From Halorhabdus tiamatea SARL4B (GTDB taxonomy: Archaea > Halobacteriota > Halobacteria > Halobacteriales > Haloarculaceae): 64,000 nucleotides of DNA. Where the stretch lies: positions 930,001 to 994,000 of the forward strand of contig NC_021921.1 in NCBI RefSeq assembly GCF_000470655.1, written 5' to 3'. Both the position numbers and the translations under genes were made by a program. A model generated the notes under the pieces. It ran no database searches and was not told the origin of the DNA. It saw only the letters and a list, made by a program, of their open reading frames with translations. Shown here piece after piece: positions 15,398 through 22,773 of this stretch (its first letter is position 1; every line of letters starts with the position of its first letter).

Positions 15398-16750
15398 CTA
15401 AGACTCGCCGGAGGCAATATTCCCGTCGCGGTGGACGGTACTCGGGTCTGTGCGCTGTTCTTTGGGACTTTCCCTCGCGGGAGAGTGTTGTGGCTCCGAC
15501 CAGTTGTGGTCGTCCCACTCGAACCGCACGGGCCGTGCCATCGGCCTGACTGCCTGTTCTGTCTGCCGTCTCAGGAATGTCTCTGAAGCTGTGAGGTCGG
15601 CGTGACCCTCGAATCCACACGGGCAGGTGAGCGTGTCCTGATGCCGTGTCGTTCGGTCTGTGCCGCCACACTGTGGGCACTCTTGGCTGGTCCACGCTTC
15701 CGACCGAACTTCCACCGAGATGCCGTATTCTTCAGCGGTACACGCCAGTCGCTCGGTGAATTGCTTGAACGCCCAAAAGTTGTGGGTCTTCGCGTTCACC
15801 TTGACCGACCAGTGCGTTTCGAGTACGTCAGTCAAGCCACCGACATACACCGTGTCCACGCCCTCGGCGTACAGTCGTTCGAGCAGATCACGACACAGTG
15901 CTTCTTGGGCGTGGTCGCGGCGACGGGTTCGCTTTCGGTACAGCCGCCGGATACGCTTGCTAGTGTACCTGTTTTCTTTGAGCTTGGACTGTAACCGGGC
16001 GATTTCTCGTGTCGTCTCACGGAATCGCTGGAACAACTCACGGCCTTCGTACAGGTATTGCTCGCCAGTCGTGGTGGTACAGGCGACGAGATTGTTTGCA
16101 CCAATGTCCAGAGCGGCCTTTTCGTCGGCCAGTGGAGTGTCCCGTGTATCGGCAGAAACCGTCACGGGTTGCGAAGCTCTGAAAGTGCTATCAGTCTCGT
16201 CGTACCACAGTTCTAGTCGGCCTTGGTCTTCGTAGTCAGGCCAGTTCGGGTCGCCAACGATTTCCAACCGGAGACGGCTTTTCGGGCTGTTGTGCCTGTC
16301 ACGGAGTTCTTTGCCGACAACCATCTCAAGCCTGGAGCAGTCGCCCCATTCAACGGTGTAGGCGTCCTTTCGGACGACGCCTTTGAGAACACGTCCGTCG
16401 TCCTCGTTGCCACGGAAGCCCGGCGGTTCGGGGTGTTCCGTGACCGACGTGTTCGATTCGTCGTGGTACGCCTTCTTGTTCTCGAAGAACCCGCGCCACG
16501 CTTCGGTGTTTGCTCGCCGGACCGTTTGAGCGGTGGACGCGCCGAGAACGCCTTTGTATTTGCCTTCGAGCTTGCCGGTATCGGCGTCCCACACATCTTC
16601 GCCCTCGAAGCCGTCTTCGTCGTTGTAGCGCATGAGGCGCTGGTAATTGATTTCGTTCCAGAGAGCAGCACAAGCGTCCAACAGGTCGCGTAGCACCTGC
16701 TCATCGTCGTCGGTGAGCGGTCGCACGGCGAACGTGTTGGTGCGCTTCAC
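15398..16750 (-). CDS. tnpB: TnpB RNA-guided DNA endonuclease, copy 1
   Basis: 450 residues, complete. RuvC catalytic residues: Asp215 (LDIGANN), Glu311 ([11 protein letters not shown]) and Asp385 (HADLTASE). A zinc ribbon sits between the last two (CPQC at 358-361 and CPCG). Known TnpB proteins use an RNA from the element's right end to cut DNA and help keep the IS. Apparently active by motif. It resembles copy 3 (56984-58390) much more than copy 2 (19224-20495), so two lineages are present. Confidence 0.9.
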   Translation of the reverse strand: MKRTNTFAVRPLTDDDEQVLRDLLDACAALWNEINYQRLMRYNDEDGFEGEDVWDADTGKLEGKYKGVLGASTAQTVRRANTEAWRGFFENKKAYHDESNTSVTEHPEPPGFRGNEDDGRVLKGVVRKDAYTVEWGDCSRLEMVVGKELRDRHNSPKSRLRLEIVGDPNWPDYEDQGRLELWYDETDSTFRASQPVTVSADTRDTPLADEKAALDIGANNLVACTTTTGEQYLYEGRELFQRFRETTREIARLQSKLKENRYTSKRIRRLYRKRTRRRDHAQEALCRDLLERLYAEGVDTVYVGGLTDVLETHWSVKVNAKTHNFWAFKQFTERLACTAEEYGISVEVRSEAWTSQECPQCGGTDRTTRHQDTLTCPCGFEGHADLTASETFLRRQTEQAVRPMARPVRFEWDDHNWSEPQHSPARESPKEQRTDPSTVHRDGNIASGES

Positions 16751-16794
16751 GACGACAGATTGTTAGGTTGCCGTGCATAAAAGACTGTTGGACC

Positions 16795-16938
16795 ATGCGA
16801 CCAAACGTAGAAATAACCCACACGTTACAGGGACGTATCAAAGACTTCGCGGAAGAACGTGACCTGTCGCTATCAGAAGCCTATACAGAGTTGTTAGAAG
16901 CCGGACTCGACACGTTGGAGACGCAAGACCAGCAGTAA
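16795..16938 (+). CDS. 47-residue ribbon-helix-helix-like protein divergent from tnpB
   Basis: ATG 16795, TAA 16936-16938. The sequence starts MRPNVEITHTLQGRIKDF and continues with AEERDLSLSEAYTELLEAGL, one strand and two helices as in MetJ/Arc-type regulators. It is divergent from tnpB with 44 bp between the starts, sharing a promoter region with a TATA-like tttatgca on the tnpB side. Its position suggests a repressor of tnpB or of the guide RNA; this is inference. Confidence 0.6.
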   Translation: MRPNVEITHTLQGRIKDFAEERDLSLSEAYTELLEAGLDTLETQDQQ

Positions 16939-16972
16939 CTCGGCGGCTTCTCACCAGAGCTTACGCGATTCA

Positions 16973-17095
16973 CTCCCGCCCTGTCGTCCGAGAGACTTCG
17001 TCTCTCGTGATCACGAAAATCTCTGATTTTCGAACGACTCAGTCCTCGGTTCCGACTGAGCGTCGGAACGCTCGTCCTTCGCGGGAAGGGCGGGA
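16973..17095. repeat. Structured IS end: long stem enclosing several hairpins
   Basis: Outer stem CTCCCGCCCT (16973) pairs with the GGGCGGGA near 17095. Inside are CGAGAGAC/GTCTCTCG, CGAAAATC/GATTTTCG and CTCAGTC/GACTGAG. The same architecture with different inner stems occurs at 20516-20594, 21241-21311 and 59390-59474. It looks like an end, possibly a guide-RNA scaffold, of a TnpB element left without its gene or belonging to copy 1. Confidence 0.5.
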
Positions 17096-17130
17096 TTCTC
17101 TCGCTGAATCAAGATAGCTCCTCGGGGAGT

Positions 17131-17271
17131 CGAGCACGCGTCCGCGCCAACCACACGTTCACTATTCACGACGCGATGGTCGTCACGAGTCACCGAGCGA
17201 GAGACACGGACGCGATCCTCACGACGAACGGCGTCATCAACGACGCCGGCTACGAGACTATTTGGGCGTGA
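17131..17271 (+). pseudogene. C-terminal fragment of a PIN-domain toxin
   Basis: The frame reads NHTFTIHDAMVVTSHRARDT then DAILTTNGVINDAGYETIWA and TGA at 17269-17271. The HDA...TDAILTTN pattern is the last third of a VapC-like PIN domain. The N-terminal two thirds, with the first catalytic Asp, are absent, replaced by IS-end sequence on the left. Probably a toxin gene destroyed by IS activity. Confidence 0.5.
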
Positions 17272-17280
17272 TCGCCGATC

Positions 17281-17715
17281 TCACTCACGGCGTTCCCAGA
17301 GAGCGTTAATCCGATCTCTGACGTTTGCAAACGTTCGTGTGAACATATATCCAGGGTGGCGTTCGTCCGGATCGTCCGGGATAGCGTCGCTCGAGCGTGC
17401 CCCCGGCGGTGGGTGAACGTGAGTCCGATTCGTGTGTGGGTTCGGAAGGCGATCCCATTGGCATTGCCAAACGCCATCCGGCGTGTGAGTCTCGACGTAG
17501 TGGAAGTTGTAGTCGTCGTTGCGGTACCACTGGGTTTCGAGGCTCGCTTCGGTCACGTGTGACGGGTATCGATCGGTATCGAACTCAACGACGAGCATCG
17601 ACGGCGTCCCGCCAGTCCGATCCGTACGAACGCTCTCGACCAGTTCGTGCGTTCGTGCTCGATCCCGGAAGTCCTCCAAGATGGCCCCGTCGATCGGCGC
17701 ACCGGCTCCCGCCAT
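17281..17715 (-). CDS. Unknown protein paired with an HTH regulator
   Basis: 144 residues from ATG 17715 (MAGAGAPIDGAILEDFRDRA). A beta-rich middle (MLVVEFDTDRYPSHVTEASLETQWYRNDDY...) is followed by an H/P-rich section (HTNRTHVHPPPGA) and a basic helix at the C-terminus. I do not recognise a characterised family. It starts 3 bp behind the upstream HTH gene, so they are one operon; by analogy with its neighbours this may be the effector half of a TA-like pair. Confidence 0.7.
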   Translation of the reverse strand: MAGAGAPIDGAILEDFRDRARTHELVESVRTDRTGGTPSMLVVEFDTDRYPSHVTEASLETQWYRNDDYNFHYVETHTPDGVWQCQWDRLPNPHTNRTHVHPPPGARSSDAIPDDPDERHPGYMFTRTFANVRDRINALWERRE

Positions 17716-17717
17716 TC

Positions 17718-18254
17718 TCAGGCAGTGAGCCGTCCGTCTTCCGTGCGGGCGATCCGGAGTGCCTCCCGGTGACGGTCGATCGATTCTCGGATTGTCGCCC
17801 ACTCCGAGACCGCCTCGAGCCGCTCTTCGAGTTCGGCATGGGTCGCCTCCTCCGGGAGTTCGATGTCTTCGGGGACCGGTGCGTCGAACTGCGCCCGGAA
17901 CTGTTCGTCACGATGCTGTAGCTCTTCGAGCGTGTCCAGCAGCGCATCGACCGTGTGAGTCGTCGCGAGCTCGTTCGCCCGTCGCCACCTGACGTACGCC
18001 TCGTTTCGAACGTACCGGGTGCCGTCGCTTCCCGCCGCCTCACGAACGACTCCCATATCGAGGAGCTCCGAGAGGTGCTTGCGAGCGGCGTTGGTCGAAC
18101 AGGCCGCCCGATCGGCGATCTCCGCGGCCGTGGCCGGTTTTCGAAGCCCCATGACGACGGATCGAATCCGGTGTCGTGTATCATGTGATTCGGTCCAGTG
18201 CTCTCGCTCGTCGGCGAGGGCCGTCTCGGACGGGGCGGGTTCGAACTCGGCCAT
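17718..18254 (-). CDS. HTH regulator (DUF7342-like), first gene of a pair
   Basis: 178 residues from ATG 18254 (MAEFEPAPSETALADE). A winged-helix core spans about 30-85 (KPATAAEIADRAACSTNAARKHLSELLDMGVV). It is followed by a wing-like YVRNEAYVRWRR segment and a long helical tail rich in Glu and Arg (about 95-170). Such proteins precede small partner genes in many haloarchaea. A TATA-like atctta lies upstream. Likely the regulator/antitoxin of the pair; inferred. Confidence 0.7.
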   Translation of the reverse strand: MAEFEPAPSETALADEREHWTESHDTRHRIRSVVMGLRKPATAAEIADRAACSTNAARKHLSELLDMGVVREAAGSDGTRYVRNEAYVRWRRANELATTHTVDALLDTLEELQHRDEQFRAQFDAPVPEDIELPEEATHAELEERLEAVSEWATIRESIDRHREALRIARTEDGRLTA

Positions 18255-18337
18255 ACAAGATATATGAGATACTAGCGCAAATAAGTTAGGATTGCTGCGG
18301 TGGTAGTGGTTAGTCAAACGAATTCGGCTGTGAACAG

Positions 18338-18422
18338 CCAGAAAGCCCCCGCGTTCTCAGCCACTCCGTTCCCTCCGGTCCTTCGGACAGTCGCTTTCGT
18401 GTTGCTGACCGGGGCTTTCTGG
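18338..18422. repeat. REP-like hairpin element (CCAGAAAGCCCC...GGGGCTTTCTGG)
   Basis: 12-bp inverted arms, CCAGAAAGCCCC (18338-18349) and GGGGCTTTCTGG, enclose about 60 bp. The same GAACAGCCAGAAAGCCCC start occurs at 63894-63911, and a looser relative with TGAAAG/CTTTCA ends sits at 53517-53624. No ORF inside. A dispersed, structured repeat of unknown role. Confidence 0.6.
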
Positions 18423-18507
18423 GACTGTGAACTGCTTCCTGCAAAACGAAACACGACCGACTCGTTTCGGCGAGGTTTCAAGACCCAGGAGTGCCTATTC
18501 ATCTGTA

Positions 18508-18798
18508 ATGGCGACCCAGCAGTATCGAATCGTCTCCGCCGAGGACTCGGATATTCACGAAGAGCCCCACATCGAGGGGAGCCGCGTTACTGTCCGAGAT
18601 GTACACGGACGCGTCGAACAGCGCGGACTCGCCCCCGAGCGAGTCGCCGAGCGGTACAACCTGGACATCGCGAACGTCTACGAGGCACTCGCGTATTATC
18701 ACAACAACCCCGAGGAGATGCGACGAGTCGAGAAGCGCCACGACCGGGCCGCCGCCGAAGCCAGAGAACGGTCGTCACTCACACCACCCGAGAGCTGA
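18508..18798 (+). CDS. DUF433 antitoxin
   Basis: 96 residues from ATG 18508 (MATQQYRIVSAEDSDIHEEP). The DUF433 pattern is clear: PHIEGSRVTVRDVHGRVEQRGLAPERVAERYNLDIANVYEALAYYHNNPEEM, a small HTH-like fold. Members pair with DUF5615 PIN-like toxins, as here 3 bp downstream. An intact equivalent pair is at 54805-55434. Its partner toxin is broken, so this antitoxin is probably orphaned. Confidence 0.82.
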   Translation: MATQQYRIVSAEDSDIHEEPHIEGSRVTVRDVHGRVEQRGLAPERVAERYNLDIANVYEALAYYHNNPEEMRRVEKRHDRAAAEARERSSLTPPES

Positions 18799-18801
18799 TC
18801 G

Positions 18802-19113
18802 ATGGCGTATCGGCTCATCCTCGACGAGAACGTCGAACACGAGGTGTTCCATCGACTCGAGAACTACGGGCACGACGTCGAACACGAGGTGTTCCATCGA
18901 CTCGAGAACTACGGGCACGACGTCGAACACGAGGTGTTCCATCGACTCGAGAACTACGGGCACGACGTCGAACACGAGGTGTTCCATCGACTCGAGAACT
19001 ACGGGCACGACGTCGAACACGTGGATTTCGTGCCCGAACTCGGGAAAGGGACTGCTGACCATCCGATCGCGCAGTATTCACAGGCGGTACGAGGCGGATG
19101 CCCCGACCCTTGA
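18802..19113 (+). pseudogene. DUF5615 PIN-like toxin, repeat-expanded and cut by a TnpB element
   Basis: The N-terminus MAYRLILDENVEHEVFHRLE has the Mut7-C/DUF5615 start with its catalytic-type Asp-Glu. Residues 11-70 are the 15-residue unit VEHEVFHRLENYGHD repeated four times, followed by VDFVPELGKGTADHPIAQYS. At 19080 the sequence enters IS DNA and stops after nine alien codons. A matching continuation, LDTDRVIV, is found past the element at 20602-20625. The second half with the remaining acidic residues is therefore lost. Confidence 0.75.
18832..19020 (+). repeat. 45-bp perfect in-frame tandem repeat, four copies
   Basis: Unit starts GTCGAACACGAGGTGTTCCA and is 45 bp long; copies run 18832-18876, 18877-18921, 18922-18966 and 18967-19011, then 9 bases of a fifth. 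By eye the copies are identical, so the expansion is recent (slippage or unequal exchange). It is not a CRISPR: there are no spacers. Confidence 0.9.
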
Positions 19114-20601
19114 GGTCGGGGAGGAAGCCGACACTCGATGAAACTTGCCACGCTCGATGGCAAGGCGACTCTCTCCCCACATATAAACTTTTATTAGGCA
19201 ATAAATACAAATGTGAACCACGGATGGACGATGCGCCACGACGCACCGTGCCCATCAAACTCGACGTACCCGAAGCGCGTCGTGGCGACTTCCATCAAAC
19301 CAAACAGCAGTTCCTGCACTGCGCCAACCGCACCAGTGAGTGGGCGTGGCGCTACGACGACCTCTGCATCACCAGCAAAAGCAAGGCCGAAAACGCTCTG
19401 TATGACGAGTTGCGCGAGGAAACCGACCTCACCGCCAACCTCGTCCAGAAAGGCATTCGCCGCGCCATCGAAGCCGTCACGAGCGGCGTCGAGAAACTGA
19501 AACAAGGCGAACAGACGAGCCAACCAGAGTTCGACTCGTGGAGCGTCGTCTACGACAAACGCTCCGCGTCGTTCAACGACGACCACGCCACGCTCTCCAC
19601 GCCGAACGGTAGGGTCACTGCCGAATACGTCCTCCCACCTGAGGACGAACGCGAAGACACGCCGTTCGGAAGGTACTATGAGAGTGAAGCGTGGGACGCG
19701 TCGAGCGCAACGCTCCAGTACGACGAGCAGGACGACGCGTTCTACCTGCACGTCACGCTGAAAACCCCCGACTACGAGGGTGGCAGAACGGAACGCCACG
19801 AAACCAGTCACGATGATGATGGTGCCGAGAACGGAGTGGTTCTCGGTGTTGACCTGAACGTGACTGGCGCGTTCGCCGTCACCTCAACGGGAGAGTTCAT
19901 CGGGAGTGCGGACTATCTCACCCACAAGCGTGACCAGTACGAACAACGCCGCGCCCGTCTGCAACAGACGGGTACACGGTCGGCTCACCTCACGATTCAG
20001 TCCATCGGAAGCCACTTCTCGGATTGGTCGCTGGACTGGCTCCACAACAGAGCGAACGACCTTCTCGCGGAAGCCCAAGAAGCGGATGTAGACGGCATCA
20101 TCTTCGAGAACCTTGACCACATCCGCGAGAACATCGCCAACGGGTCGAAGTTCCAGCAGTGGGCCTACGCGAAGTTCGTGGAACTCGTGGAGTACAAGGT
20201 CGAGTCAACGACGCTGTTCCTTGACACGGTAAACCCGGCGTACACGAGTCAGCGGTGTTCTCACTGTGGGTTTACCCACGAGGACAACCGCGACGACAAG
20301 GCGTTCGAGTGCCAATCGTGTGGGTATGAGGTGAACGCCGATTACAACGCGGCGAAGAATATCGCCAACCGATACTGCGGATATATCCATCGCGGGCAGA
20401 AGTCTCGCGGTGGATGGGCCACCAGTCAACTGGCCCTCAAGTCAGGGACGTTGAACGTGAACGGCGACTACACGCCTGCCGAATTACTCGGTTAGAACGG
20501 GAGTCTACTGACAAGCCTCGGGGTCGTTCGAGAGAGCTCCGCTCTCTCGTGATGACGAGACGCTTCCGGCGTCTCGAACCACTTGACCCCGAGGCGGTTG
20601 A
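19082..20601 (+). mobile_element. IS200/IS605-group TnpB-only element, copy 2
   Basis: Left end hairpin CCCCGACC/GGTCGGGG (19100-19120), tnpB at 19224-20495, right end with outer stem CCTCGGGGTC/GACCCCGAGG (20516-20594) enclosing CGAGAGAG/CTCTCTCG and CGAGACGC/GCGTCTCG hairpins, then GGCGGTTGA. It follows TTCAC (19077-19081) and interrupts a DUF5615 gene whose reading resumes at 20602. No tnpA. No target duplication, as expected for this group. Confidence 0.75.
19224..20495 (+). CDS. tnpB: TnpB RNA-guided DNA endonuclease, copy 2
   Basis: 423 residues from ATG 19224 (MDDAPRRTVPIKLDVP). RuvC residues: Asp210 (GVDLNVTG), Glu295 (IIFENLDHI), Asp373 (NADYNAAKN). The zinc ribbon CSHCG...CQSCG lies just before the last Asp. 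All catalytic positions are intact. The FENLD and NADYNAAKN motifs mark a different lineage from copies 1 and 3. An earlier in-frame start at 19098 lies in the left-end hairpin and was rejected. Confidence 0.9.
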   Translation: MDDAPRRTVPIKLDVPEARRGDFHQTKQQFLHCANRTSEWAWRYDDLCITSKSKAENALYDELREETDLTANLVQKGIRRAIEAVTSGVEKLKQGEQTSQPEFDSWSVVYDKRSASFNDDHATLSTPNGRVTAEYVLPPEDEREDTPFGRYYESEAWDASSATLQYDEQDDAFYLHVTLKTPDYEGGRTERHETSHDDDGAENGVVLGVDLNVTGAFAVTSTGEFIGSADYLTHKRDQYEQRRARLQQTGTRSAHLTIQSIGSHFSDWSLDWLHNRANDLLAEAQEADVDGIIFENLDHIRENIANGSKFQQWAYAKFVELVEYKVESTTLFLDTVNPAYTSQRCSHCGFTHEDNRDDKAFECQSCGYEVNADYNAAKNIANRYCGYIHRGQKSRGGWATSQLALKSGTLNVNGDYTPAELLG

Positions 20602-20672
20602 CTCGACACCGATCGCGTGATCGTGAGGTCCCGCCGAAACGACTATTGGTAAGACCAGCGTATTACGTCTAT

Positions 20673-20957
20673 ATGTCTGAAGCGATTACGAACGACGATG
20701 GCGAGGACGACATCATCACCACGGTAAACTTCAAGCTCACCGAGTCGTTCCTCGAACAGATAGACGACACTTGGCAAGGACGCGGATTCAACAGTCGGAG
20801 CGAGTTCATCCGGTACACGCTTCGAGATGCCATCGAGTTCCCGACATTCGACCGCGACGAACTCGTCGCCCTGCTTGAATCCGAGGAGGATATCCGCGAG
20901 GGACGAACGACGAGCGCCGAGGAAGCCCGCGAGCGGTTCGGCACGAACGATGAGTGA
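20673..20957 (+). CDS. RHH antitoxin of a ParDE/RelBE-type pair (first)
   Basis: 94 residues from ATG 20673. The ribbon-helix-helix domain VNFKLTESFLEQIDDTWQ...FNSRSEFIRYTLRDAI (about 18-55) binds DNA; the acidic tail ends with EEARERFGTNDE. It overlaps the toxin gene by 8 bp (20950-20957). The tail motif 'EGRTTSAEEARERFG' is nearly the same as in the second RHH antitoxin (21553-21831), so the two pairs are related. Confidence 0.85.
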   Translation: MSEAITNDDGEDDIITTVNFKLTESFLEQIDDTWQGRGFNSRSEFIRYTLRDAIEFPTFDRDELVALLESEEDIREGRTTSAEEARERFGTNDE

Positions 20958-21234
20958 CGACGGCTGGATGTGGGAGCTCTCTTCGACGGCCGAAGACGAC
21001 CTTGATGGACTGTCCCCTGCCGACCAAGACCGGATACTCGACAAACTCGACGAGATCGTTTCCTCACCGTGGCGCGACCCCCCGGAGTACGGTGAACCCC
21101 TCCAGAACAGCCCCTACAAGAAGATCCGCATCGGGGAGTTCAGGCTGTCTGTAATCTTCCGACAGGACGACCAGCGGCTCGTCGTCGCACGGATCAAGCG
21201 TCGGGGCGGCGCGTACACCGCTGACGACGACTGA
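20950..21234 (+). CDS. ParE/RelE-type toxin (first)
   Basis: 94 residues: MSDDGWMWELSSTAEDDLDGLSPADQDRILDKLDEIV, then PYKKIRIGEFRLSVIFRQDD and VVARIKRRGGAY. The strand K-I-R-I-G-x-F-R and the basic end match the RelE/ParE fold. RelE members cleave mRNA in the ribosome and ParE members poison gyrase; which applies cannot be seen. Coupled by overlap to its RHH antitoxin. Confidence 0.82.
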   Translation: MSDDGWMWELSSTAEDDLDGLSPADQDRILDKLDEIVSSPWRDPPEYGEPLQNSPYKKIRIGEFRLSVIFRQDDQRLVVARIKRRGGAYTADDD

Positions 21235-21240
21235 GTGAAG

Positions 21241-21311
21241 CGTCTCGGAGTCATGTGGTGCGAGACGCAAAGCTCCGGCGTCTCGAACCACGTGACCTCG
21301 AGGCGGTTGAC
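21241..21311 (+). repeat. Solo right end of a copy-2-type TnpB element
   Basis: Outer arms CTCGGAGTCA and TGACCTCGAG enclose CGAGACGC/GCGTCTCG, followed by AGGCGGTTGAC. The layout and the last 11 bases match the right end of copy 2 at 20516-20602. No tnpB accompanies it, so it is a decayed or excised element's footprint. Confidence 0.55.
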
Positions 21312-21375
21312 CACCGTTTTCGGCTTCCTTGAGAACCACGAGGCGGCACTGTCCTAGGCCGCGTGCGCGCAACGG

Positions 21376-21498
21376 ATGTTCGCCTCGCCGAGCACGCGAG
21401 AAGACTTCGGCCTCACCTTCGCGGAGGCGATGACCGCCGGCTGTAGCGTCATCGCGGCCGACCATCCCGACTCCGCCGCCAGCGAGGTCATTGGTTCG
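21376..21498 (+). pseudogene. Fragment of a GT4 glycosyltransferase
   Basis: The reading MFASPSTREDFGLTFAEAMT plus AGCSVIAADHPDSAASEVIG matches the E-x7-E (here D-x7-E) nucleotide-sugar-binding region of family 4 glycosyltransferases. Only about 40 residues remain; it runs without a stop into the next gene's leader. A relic, probably captured during rearrangement. Confidence 0.6.
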
Positions 21499-21552
21499 AT
21501 CTGTGGGCGACTGAGCGACAGTTCTATCTGTACCACCACCGTACCACAGGAT

Positions 21553-21831
21553 ATGAGCACGGACACGCCCGAAAATGGCGACGGGGAGGGCGAGATGGTG
21601 AAGCTCAACGTCAAAGTGCCGGAACGCCTGCTGGAGGAGATCGACGAACTGGCGGAGGAGTTGAACTACACCAATCGGTCGGAGTTTATCCGGGAGGTGC
21701 TGCGCGATACCACCGAGCCGATTCTCACGCCCGGGGCACAGGAGGGCGTCTCACAGGGGTATGCGGATGTCGCTGCTGGTCGAACCACCAGCCACGAGGA
21801 GATGAAAAAGAAGTTCGGAATCGACGGCTGA
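21553..21831 (+). CDS. RHH antitoxin of a RelBE-type pair (second)
   Basis: 92 residues from ATG 21553 (MSTDTPENGDGEGEMVKLNV). The RHH domain KLNVKVPERLLEEIDELAEELNYTNRSEFIREVLRD sits at about 17-52. The tail GRTTSHEEMKKKFGIDG resembles that of the first RHH antitoxin. The toxin gene follows after 12 bp. The frame is open further upstream into a glycosyltransferase fragment, which is not part of this gene. Confidence 0.85.
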   Translation: MSTDTPENGDGEGEMVKLNVKVPERLLEEIDELAEELNYTNRSEFIREVLRDTTEPILTPGAQEGVSQGYADVAAGRTTSHEEMKKKFGIDG

Positions 21832-21843
21832 GAGGGCTGAAAG

Positions 21844-22143
21844 GTGGGCCACGACCTGGAATACTCCGACGCCATCAAGGAGACTCTGGACGAACTCGAA
21901 CGTGAGGAGGCACAGCGAGTCATCAAGAAACTGGACGACAGTCTCGATTTTCCCGAGCACTTTCTCGACCGGCTGAAGAATCACCCGGGGTATAAGCTTC
22001 GCGTCGGTGACTTTCGCGTTCTGATTGATTGGGACAAGGACGACGAGACGCTCTACGCTATCGACGTGTTTGAGCGCAAAAACGAGTACCGCGAACTCGG
22101 AAAGTACCGCGAGGTGTGGGGGAGCTGGAGAGACGACGACTGA
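21844..22143 (+). CDS. RelE-type toxin (second)
   Basis: 99 residues from GTG 21844. Helices EAQRVIKKLDDSLDFPEHFLDRL are followed by GYKLRVGDFRVLIDWDKDDETLYAIDVFERKNEY, the classic RelE strand pattern with K-x-R-x-G-D-x-R. It ends with a C-terminal tail GKYREVWGSW. Paired with the RHH antitoxin directly upstream. Confidence 0.85.
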   Translation: MGHDLEYSDAIKETLDELEREEAQRVIKKLDDSLDFPEHFLDRLKNHPGYKLRVGDFRVLIDWDKDDETLYAIDVFERKNEYRELGKYREVWGSWRDDD

Positions 22144-22184
22144 CATGGGAACACACGACGACTAAGGGGGCGCACCGCAGGGGA

Positions 22185-22658
22185 TCACGCGCCGGCGTCG
22201 AGCTCGGGTTCTTCAAAGTCGAGGGCGTCCACAACAGCGTCTGGCAGTTCCGGACGCGGTGCCGACTCGTGGCGCTCGATCTTCTCGGTTTTCCGCGTGT
22301 TCTCGTACAGCGCGCGGGCAACCGGGAGCCCCCGCAGATACTTGTAGTCGTGGAGGATCTCGACGCCCCGCTCCGTGAAGCCGTAGAACTGCGCCGGAAG
22401 ATCGCGTTTCTCCGTACTTGGCTCGTAGGTGTAGCGTGCGAGGATATCCGCGTCGATCAGCGTCTCCAGTTGGTCGGTGATGGCCGCCTGACTCTTGCCG
22501 GTCATGTACGCGAGTTCGGCAAGGGACATGAGATGTGCGGGGTGGCCAAGCAACTCCTGGATAATGAGGTGGCGCGTGTCTTGGGACAGCAGCTTGAACA
22601 GTCGCTGCTGTTCGGCGAACGGCCCCGTATCGACTGCGCCAGTGGGGCTTTCACTCAT
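22185..22658 (-). CDS. ArsR-like winged-helix regulator
   Basis: 157 residues from ATG 22658 (MSESPTGAVDTGPFAEQQRL). HTH core about 16-75: FKLLSQDTRHLIIQELLGHPAHLMSLAELAYMTGKSQAAITDQLETLIDADIL. Wing and YGFTERGVEILHDY follow. An acidic tail closes the protein. It is divergent from the 266-residue unknown gene 115 bp away, so it probably controls that gene and itself. Effector unknown. Confidence 0.78.
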   Translation of the reverse strand: MSESPTGAVDTGPFAEQQRLFKLLSQDTRHLIIQELLGHPAHLMSLAELAYMTGKSQAAITDQLETLIDADILARYTYEPSTEKRDLPAQFYGFTERGVEILHDYKYLRGLPVARALYENTRKTEKIERHESAPRPELPDAVVDALDFEEPELDAGA

Positions 22659-22773
22659 GAATGGGAATATGGGTGGCGACACAATAACAGTTAGGGTTAT
22701 CCAAGTTGGCGTTTTAGAAGATAGCCAAAGTAATTCAGAAGAGATTTGGTGAGTTGGTTCGAACGGACAACCC

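Larger units (their letters stand above)
15346..16940 (-). mobile_element. IS200/IS605-group element of the TnpB-only (IS1341) type, copy 1
   Basis: It comprises the right-end hairpin CCCCGTCGT/ACGACGGGG (about 15353-15374), tnpB on the minus strand and a small divergent ORF. No tnpA (Y1 transposase) is present, so movement would need a helper in trans. The RE and the 3' end of tnpB are expected to encode the guide (omega) RNA. The right-hand boundary is uncertain; a structured IS end follows at 16973. Confidence 0.6.

Noticed and set aside
18832-19020. Tandem 45-bp repeats as a CRISPR array
   Set aside because: The copies are contiguous with no spacers and are read in frame as protein; no cas genes are nearby.
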